Assembly (NCBI GenBank): GCA_013335115.1
Contig: JAAXWQ010000010.1
Location: forward strand, 1-53,215
Direction: 5' to 3'
From: Chlorobiaceae bacterium
Lineage (GTDB): Bacteria > Bacteroidota > Chlorobiia > Chlorobiales > Chlorobiaceae
DNA: 53,215 nucleotides
Of this stretch, positions 48,898-53,215 are shown one piece after another (within the stretch, counting starts at the first letter, position 1; each line of letters starts with the position of its first letter). The notes below the pieces were generated by a model, which was not told where the DNA came from, did no database searches, and saw only the letters and a program-made list of their open reading frames with translations. A program made the position numbers and the translations under genes.

Positions 48898-50680
48898 GCT
48901 TTCGATCAGGCTCGGGGCCATTTTCGGCCTTATCGTCTTCTTTTCGCTCGCATTCAGTTACCTCTACCAGGGCCGCCAGCTACGCGAACTTTTCGTCAGC
49001 AGGGTTCGTGCCGACCTTCAGCGCGAGTTGCGCCTCAACAGCGGCATGCTCGACGACCGCCCCGCGGATTGGAGCGATACGGCGCGCTCCGACCAGTGGG
49101 CCGACCGGGTCGGCGCCGCCCTCGACCTCCGTGTCACGCTGATCGACCTCGACGGTCAGGTGATCGGCGACTCGTATGTGCCGGCTGGCAGGCTCGCCTT
49201 CCTGAAGAACCATTCCGCCCGTACCGAGGTGCGGGACGCCCTGTCGAAGGGGTTCGGCGAGACGATCCGCTCCAGCGAGACCGTACGCGAAGAGATGCTC
49301 TACCTTGCCGTCCCAGTCGGCTCTCCGAAGCGCTGGGGCGTACTCCGTTTCGCCAAGCCCCTGCAGGACATCCGGATGCTCGAGGCCGAGGTCCGGAACG
49401 GCGTCGTCGGCGGACTCCTGTGGGCGTTGCTGATTTCGCTCGCCGCCGGGATGCTTTCGGCGTACCTCCTCTCCCGACCCCTCGAACGCATCACTGAAGC
49501 CGCCGACCGGTTCCTCCACGGCGAGACGGAGGCGCGGGTCCAGGTTCGGCGCAGGGACGAAATCGGCCGCCTCTCGATGGCATTCAACTACATGGCCGAC
49601 GAGATCGTCAGGATGAACCGGCAGGAAGAGTGGCTACGCGAGGTGCTCTCGAGCATCAGGGAGGCGATCATCGTCACCAACGCCGAGGGACAGATCGTGT
49701 TGGTCAACCCCGCCGCATCGAGGCTGTTCACGATCGATGGCGCCCTGAACCGGGCGGTGCCGGTCAAGCAGATCGCTGACAAGGCTATGCGCGGCCTGCT
49801 CGAACGGGTACAGGCCGGCGGCGAACGGTTGTTCCGGGAAGAACTGACCGCCATGACCTCAAAAGGGGAGCGGGTGCTGACCGTCAGCGCCGTGGCGGTC
49901 ATGCAGGCAGAGCGGTTCGACGGCACCGTCTTCGTCATCAACGATATCACCCGTCTGCGCAAACTCGAACGGATGCGTCGCGATTTCGTTTCAAGCGTCT
50001 CGCACGAACTCCGGACACCGCTGGCAAGCATCAGGGGCTATGCCGAAACCCTGCTGGAAGGGGCGATGAACGACCCTGACAACGCGGTATCGTTCCTGCG
50101 GATCATCCTGCAGGAGAGCCAGCAACTCACGGCCCTGGTCAACGATGTGCTCGACCTGTCGAAAATCGAATCCGGCAGGATCGTCTACGACTTCGCCCCG
50201 CTCGACCTCAAAGCGCATATCGTCAAATCGGTCGCCATGTTCGATCAGGTGGCCAGCAGGAAAGGGGTGCGGATCGAACTGGCGATTCCGGAAGGGTTGC
50301 CCCCCGTCATGGCCGACGCAGGCTACGTCGATATCGTCATTCGCAACCTCGTGGACAATGCGGTCAAGTATGTTGGGGAAAAAGGCGGCATGGTGAGGAT
50401 CAGGGCTTTCGCAATGAGCGACGCCGTGAGCATCGAGGTCGAGGATAACGGGATGGGCATCCCGCAAGAAGACCTCGACAGGATCTTCGAAAGGTTCTAC
50501 CGCGTCGACAAGGCCCGTTCCCGTCAGCTCGGCGGCACCGGCCTCGGCCTGTCGATCGTCAAGCATATCGTGCTGGCCCACAAGGGCGACATCCGCGTGC
50601 GCTCCAGGGTCAACAGCGGTTCGGTCTTCACCGTCACCCTCCCCGTTGCTCCCTGTCCTCCCACCGGCTCTCCTCGATGA
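48887..50680 (+). CDS. Membrane sensor histidine kinase (PhoR/VicK-like)
   Basis: The 597-residue kinase has a membrane helix at about 9-27, a periplasmic sensor domain, a second helix at about 173-195, a HAMP linker (RPLERITEAADRFLHGETEARV), a PAS domain (about 248-350), and a HisKA domain with phospho-acceptor His373 in FVSSVSHELRTPLAS. The ATPase domain has N box IVIRNLVDNAVKYV, EDNGMGIPQED and GGTGLGLSIVKHIV. This is the PhoR/WalK layout. The 3' end overlaps the convergent Nudix gene by 47 bp. Confidence 0.93.
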   Translation: MRGRLSIRLGAIFGLIVFFSLAFSYLYQGRQLRELFVSRVRADLQRELRLNSGMLDDRPADWSDTARSDQWADRVGAALDLRVTLIDLDGQVIGDSYVPAGRLAFLKNHSARTEVRDALSKGFGETIRSSETVREEMLYLAVPVGSPKRWGVLRFAKPLQDIRMLEAEVRNGVVGGLLWALLISLAAGMLSAYLLSRPLERITEAADRFLHGETEARVQVRRRDEIGRLSMAFNYMADEIVRMNRQEEWLREVLSSIREAIIVTNAEGQIVLVNPAASRLFTIDGALNRAVPVKQIADKAMRGLLERVQAGGERLFREELTAMTSKGERVLTVSAVAVMQAERFDGTVFVINDITRLRKLERMRRDFVSSVSHELRTPLASIRGYAETLLEGAMNDPDNAVSFLRIILQESQQLTALVNDVLDLSKIESGRIVYDFAPLDLKAHIVKSVAMFDQVASRKGVRIELAIPEGLPPVMADAGYVDIVIRNLVDNAVKYVGEKGGMVRIRAFAMSDAVSIEVEDNGMGIPQEDLDRIFERFYRVDKARSRQLGGTGLGLSIVKHIVLAHKGDIRVRSRVNSGSVFTVTLPVAPCPPTGSPR

Positions 50681-51149
50681 TCTGCTGGTGCAGCGGTATC
50701 CTGACCTGGGGTTGCAAGCCCGGGGCGTAGAAGCCGGCCTCGAAGACCTCGTGGTTGATGCTGATCTCCTCATGTGCAGCGATGACTCGGTAGGCAACCA
50801 CCATCAGCGAACCGTACATCTCGGACTCTCGGTGATAGACCCCGATCAGCCCCTCGACCGAGCCTTCCAGCGCGGTCTCCTCGTAGAGCTCGCGCAGGCA
50901 ACCCTCCTCCGGATGTTCCCCGGCCTCGAGGAATCCCCCCGGCAGCGCCCATTCATTGAACGCAGGCTCGTGGGCGCGTCGGATCAGCAACAGTTCGCCG
51001 TTGCGGTTGACCGTGAAGGCAAGGGCGACGGGAAGCGGGTTGACATAATGGATCCAACCGCAGGCGGGGCAGCTCATGCGATCCCGGCCATCGACAAAGA
51101 CCTGGTTCAGGCGGGTTGCGCAAATCGGACAGAACGTAAAACTCTTCAT
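50634..51149 (-). CDS. Nudix hydrolase with zinc ribbon (NADH pyrophosphatase-like)
   Basis: The 171-residue protein has an N-terminal zinc ribbon (FCPICATRL and MSCPACGWIHY, four cysteines) and a Nudix box of the form GFLEAGE-x7-RELYEET. This two-part layout is seen in the C-terminal half of NudC and in small ADP-ribose or nucleotide-sugar hydrolases, so the substrate is unclear. Start 51149 is chosen because the zinc ribbon begins there; an in-frame start at 51206 adds 19 residues. It is convergent with, and overlaps, the kinase gene. Confidence 0.87.
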   Translation of the reverse strand: MKSFTFCPICATRLNQVFVDGRDRMSCPACGWIHYVNPLPVALAFTVNRNGELLLIRRAHEPAFNEWALPGGFLEAGEHPEEGCLRELYEETALEGSVEGLIGVYHRESEMYGSLMVVAYRVIAAHEEISINHEVFEAGFYAPGLQPQVRIPLHQQIIEESRWEDREQRGG

Positions 51150-51332
51150 GGCATGGTGCGGCTTTATTGCGTGCCGTTGAAGGCATCGACGTGATTCGAT
51201 ATCCATAACCGGCGCCTGACCTTAATAATTCTTGCGCCATTGCGCGGGGAAGGCTGTGGCAAGAAACTTTTTGCTTAAGGTTCAGATTGATTCCGACAGA
51301 AGTAATCCCGAAACCAGCAAACAGTTGCAGCC

Positions 51333-51797
51333 ATGGCATTATTAGAAATCGGACAGAAGGCGCCGGAATTCACGGCCAACGACCAGGACGGCAAGCCGGT
51401 CACCCTCGAATCGTATCGCGGCAGGAAGGTCCTCATCTACTTTTATCCGAAAGACGACACTCCAGGCTGCACGAAGGAAGCTTGTGCTTTTCGGGACAAT
51501 TTGCCTAATTTTGAAAAGACGGGTGTCGAAGTGCTCGGCGTGAGCGTCGATGGCGAAAAAGCGCATCGCAAGTTCGCCGACAAGTACCAGTTGCCATTCC
51601 GGCTTGTCTCGGACGAGGCAAAGCAGATTGTCGAGGCATACGGCGTTTGGGGAAAGAAAAAGTTCATGGGAAAGGAGTACATGGGCACGAACCGGGTGAC
51701 CTACCTTGTCGACGAACAGGGGGTTATCGCGAAAGTCTGGCCCAAGGTGAAACCGGAAACGCATGCCGCAGAAGTCCTCGAGTGGCTGCAGCAATAA
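51333..51797 (+). CDS. bcp: Peroxiredoxin Bcp/PrxQ
   Basis: The 154-residue thiol peroxidase reduces peroxides using thioredoxin. It has peroxidatic Cys46 in [18 protein letters not shown] and a resolving Cys51 five residues later, the atypical two-cysteine PrxQ pattern. The thioredoxin-like core continues with [17 protein letters not shown] and [17 protein letters not shown]. No signal peptide is present. It is followed 9 nt later by yqgE and is probably transcribed with it. Confidence 0.95.
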   Translation: MALLEIGQKAPEFTANDQDGKPVTLESYRGRKVLIYFYPKDDTPGCTKEACAFRDNLPNFEKTGVEVLGVSVDGEKAHRKFADKYQLPFRLVSDEAKQIVEAYGVWGKKKFMGKEYMGTNRVTYLVDEQGVIAKVWPKVKPETHAAEVLEWLQQ

Positions 51798-51806
51798 ACG
51801 TAAGCT

Positions 51807-52370
51807 ATGGTGAACGAATTCGAACAGCTCAAGCCCGGCAGGCTCCTGCTCGCATCGGCGAACCTGCTTGAATCGAACTTCAAGCGTACGGTACTCCTCA
51901 TGTGCGAGCACAACAACGAGGGGTCGCTCGGCTTCATCCTCAACCGACCGATGGAATTCAGGGTGTGCGAGGCGATCACCGGTTTCGACGAGATCGACGA
52001 ACCTTTGCACATGGGCGGCCCGGTCCAGGTGGATACGGTCCATTTCCTGCACCGCCGGGGCGACGTCATTGACGACACCCACGAGATCCTGCCCGGCCTG
52101 TTCTGGGGCGGCGACAAAGAGCAGCTCAGCTATCTCATCAACACCGGCGTCATCAGGCCTTCGGAGGTCCGGTTCTTCCTCGGTTATGCAGGGTGGAGCG
52201 CCGGACAGCTTGAGCAGGAGTTCGAAGAGGGCTCCTGGTACACGGCCGAAGCTTCGGAAGGACTTGTCTTCACCGACGAGTACGAGCGGATGTGGAGCCG
52301 CACGGTCCGCTCCAAGGGGGGCGAGTACTGTTTCGTGGCCAACTCCCCGGAACTCCCGGGAATGAACTGA
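51807..52370 (+). CDS. yqgE: YqgE/AlgH family protein (UPF0301)
   Basis: The 187-residue cytoplasmic protein starts EFEQLKPGRLLLASANLLESNFKRTVLLMCEHNNEGSLGFILNRP and has the family motif MGGPVQVDTVHFLHR and FFLGYAGWSAGQLEQEFEEGSWY. Function in the family is not defined. In Pseudomonas the related AlgH was linked to alginate regulation, which need not apply here. It lies 9 nt after bcp. Confidence 0.93.
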   Translation: MVNEFEQLKPGRLLLASANLLESNFKRTVLLMCEHNNEGSLGFILNRPMEFRVCEAITGFDEIDEPLHMGGPVQVDTVHFLHRRGDVIDDTHEILPGLFWGGDKEQLSYLINTGVIRPSEVRFFLGYAGWSAGQLEQEFEEGSWYTAEASEGLVFTDEYERMWSRTVRSKGGEYCFVANSPELPGMN

Positions 52371-52403
52371 CGGGCGGAACCAAATGGACGGGTTTCATTG
52401 TTC

Positions 52404-52432
52404 TTGATAATGTCCGCACGAAAGGTTATTTA
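52404..52432 (+). promoter_or_regulatory. Candidate sigma-70-type promoter of ssrA
   Basis: TTGATA (52404-52409) and TATTTA (52427-52432) have the ideal 17-bp spacing. Transcription would begin near 52439 and RNase P would trim about 32 nt to the mature 5' end. Confidence 0.45.
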
Positions 52433-52470
52433 TACCACGTCGTGCAAGGGCACGGTTCTTTGACTTTACT

Positions 52471-52870
52471 GGGGATGACAGGCTTTCGACAGGATAGGTG
52501 TGAGATGTCGTTGCACTCCGAGTTTCAGCATGGATGGACTCGTTAAAGAAGTCTATGTAACAATTAGATGCAGACGATTATTCGTATGCAATGGCTGCCT
52601 GATTAGCAAAAGTTAATACAGACGCCATCGTCCAGCGTTGAATGCGCTTACTCTGAAGGCGCTGGATGGCATAACCCGCGCTTGAGCTTCGGTTCGCGCA
52701 AGTAAGCTTCATACGTTCAGGCCCACTGGGTCGTATGAATACACGTGAGGGATAAGGGGACGAACGTTGCCGGCGATGTAAACGGCCCACGAAAAAACAA
52801 CCACCGGAGATGAGTGTGGTGACTGCATCGATCAATGTTCTGGACGCGGGTTCGACTCCCGCCATCTCCA
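52471..52870 (+). ncRNA. ssrA: Transfer-messenger RNA (tmRNA, ssrA)
   Basis: The mature 5' end GGGGATG at 52471 pairs with CATCTCC at 52863-52869, leaving discriminator A at 52870. The T-arm reads GGGTTCGACTCCC as in tRNA-Ala-like tmRNA ends. The tag frame is GCA at 52570 to the TGA at 52600-52602 and encodes ADDYSYAMAA, the tag I recall for green sulfur bacteria. It rescues stalled ribosomes with SmpB. The CCA end is not encoded: CTT follows the discriminator, where I recall a CCA in C. tepidum. This change at the very 3' end fits insertion of an element here. Confidence 0.97.
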
Positions 52871-52916
52871 CTTTTTGCTCAATTCCAGTGGTTCCCAACT
52901 GCTTCCATTGAGTCCG

Positions 52917-52942
52917 AAAACCCCTGAAAAATCAGGGGTTTT
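52917..52942 (+). terminator. Terminator of ssrA
   Basis: AAAACCCCTGA (52917-52927) pairs perfectly with TCAGGGGTTTT (52932-52942) around a 4-nt loop, followed by TTTT-rich sequence. Confidence 0.88.
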
Positions 52943-53058
52943 GTGTTTTCAGGGCACTTTATGTCGACTGTGAGATTTTTCCCGTTTCCGTTTTTTTAGG
53001 GTATGTTGTTGGGGTAACTTTAGCCTTATCAGATTTATAAGGGTAACAGCCCTGAACG

Positions 53059-53151
53059 ATGCCCAAAAAGATACCCCCACTCACCTCATGGAGATTTCGG
53101 GCAAATTGTACACCCGTTTCGGAGGAAAGTGTACATCGGGGCGGCGATTGA
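53059..53151 (+). pseudogene. First codons of a tyrosine integrase, interrupted
   Basis: An ATG at 53059 begins MPKKIPPLT, the usual start of P4-type tyrosine recombinases that integrate at tRNA or tmRNA genes. After about nine codons (base 53085) the sequence departs from any integrase and stops at 53151. The position 188 bp downstream of ssrA is where such integrases normally sit. The break coincides with IS-like sequence from about 53089. Nine residues are little evidence, so position carries much of the weight. Confidence 0.5.
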
Positions 53152-53215
53152 AAGGCAGTAAAAGATACGATTAAAATTTCTTTCTGAGCGAGTCCCCTTT
53201 GAGTTCAAAACGATG
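53089..53215 (+). mobile_element. Left end of an IS21-family-like insertion sequence (continues past the window)
   Basis: Two related motifs, AAATTGTACACCCG at 53103 and AAAGTGTACATCGG at 53126, repeat about 23 bp apart, the multiple-end-repeat layout of IS21-family elements. About 75 bp further on the window ends exactly on an ATG (53213-53215) that could start the istA transposase. The transposase itself is not in the window, so the family call is tentative. The left tip is placed near the TGG at 53089 because the integrase-like reading is lost there. Confidence 0.45.

Overview
The window comes from a green sulfur bacterium (Chlorobi), most likely the Chlorobium/Chlorobaculum lineage. Three independent signs support this. 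Two tandem chlorosome-envelope [2Fe-2S] proteins lie at 41844-43441. The tmRNA at the right end encodes the tag ADDYSYAMAA, which I recall for Chlorobaculum tepidum. The sepiapterin reductase at 14376 resembles the C. tepidum enzyme that makes threo-biopterin. The DNA is fairly G+C rich and densely coding.

Left end (1-7435): the 3' part of a very large repetitive surface protein with YDG/MBG-type modules, then a SapC-family protein, then a TPR protein fused to a heptosyltransferase-like domain. This looks like an adhesin locus with candidate accessory or glycosylation genes. Next (7471-9722) come xerD and rsmB on the minus strand.

9835-19993: a SAM-I riboswitch precedes metY-metX (homocysteine synthesis from homoserine). 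Then serS, yqeY, sepiapterin reductase, a cold-shock protein and radC. 16374-26074 is a branched-chain amino acid block on the minus strand, transcribed ilvD-ilvB-ilvN-ilvC-leuB, a terminator, then leuC-leuD-cimA. CimA (citramalate synthase) lets LeuBCD make 2-oxobutyrate for isoleucine without threonine deaminase. The ilvD leader contains a short ORF whose end is rich in Val/Ile/Leu codons.

26571-33552: a membrane protein that joins a phytol-kinase-like half to a DUF92 (VTE6-like) half, probably for isoprenoid alcohol salvage. It is followed by the Tol-Pal envelope system tolQ-tolR-tolA-tolB-pal-pal2-cpoB, with two Pal lipoproteins in tandem.

33709-38703: an unrecognised conserved-looking protein, dnaK, hsp20 (with an excellent -24/-12 type promoter match), an ArsR-family regulator with a clear palindromic operator, and an ECF sigma/anti-sigma pair. 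Divergent from the sigma gene is crtH (carotenoid isomerase). Then come a heptanucleotide tandem array, alanine dehydrogenase, two chlorosome-envelope Fe-S proteins and mfd.

47190-53215: an orphan oligopeptide ABC ATPase, a PhoB/PhoR-like two-component system, a Nudix hydrolase, a Bcp peroxiredoxin, YqgE, and ssrA (tmRNA). Just after ssrA is what looks like the first few codons of a tyrosine integrase, cut off by the end of an IS21-like insertion sequence. This marks the edge of an integrated element that continues beyond the window.

Most of the window is ordinary core genome. The most unusual items are the fused VTE5/VTE6-like protein, the adhesin-SapC-TPR/GT neighbourhood, the 7-bp repeat family, the ilv leader ORF, the -24/-12 promoter upstream of hsp20, and the interrupted integrase at ssrA.
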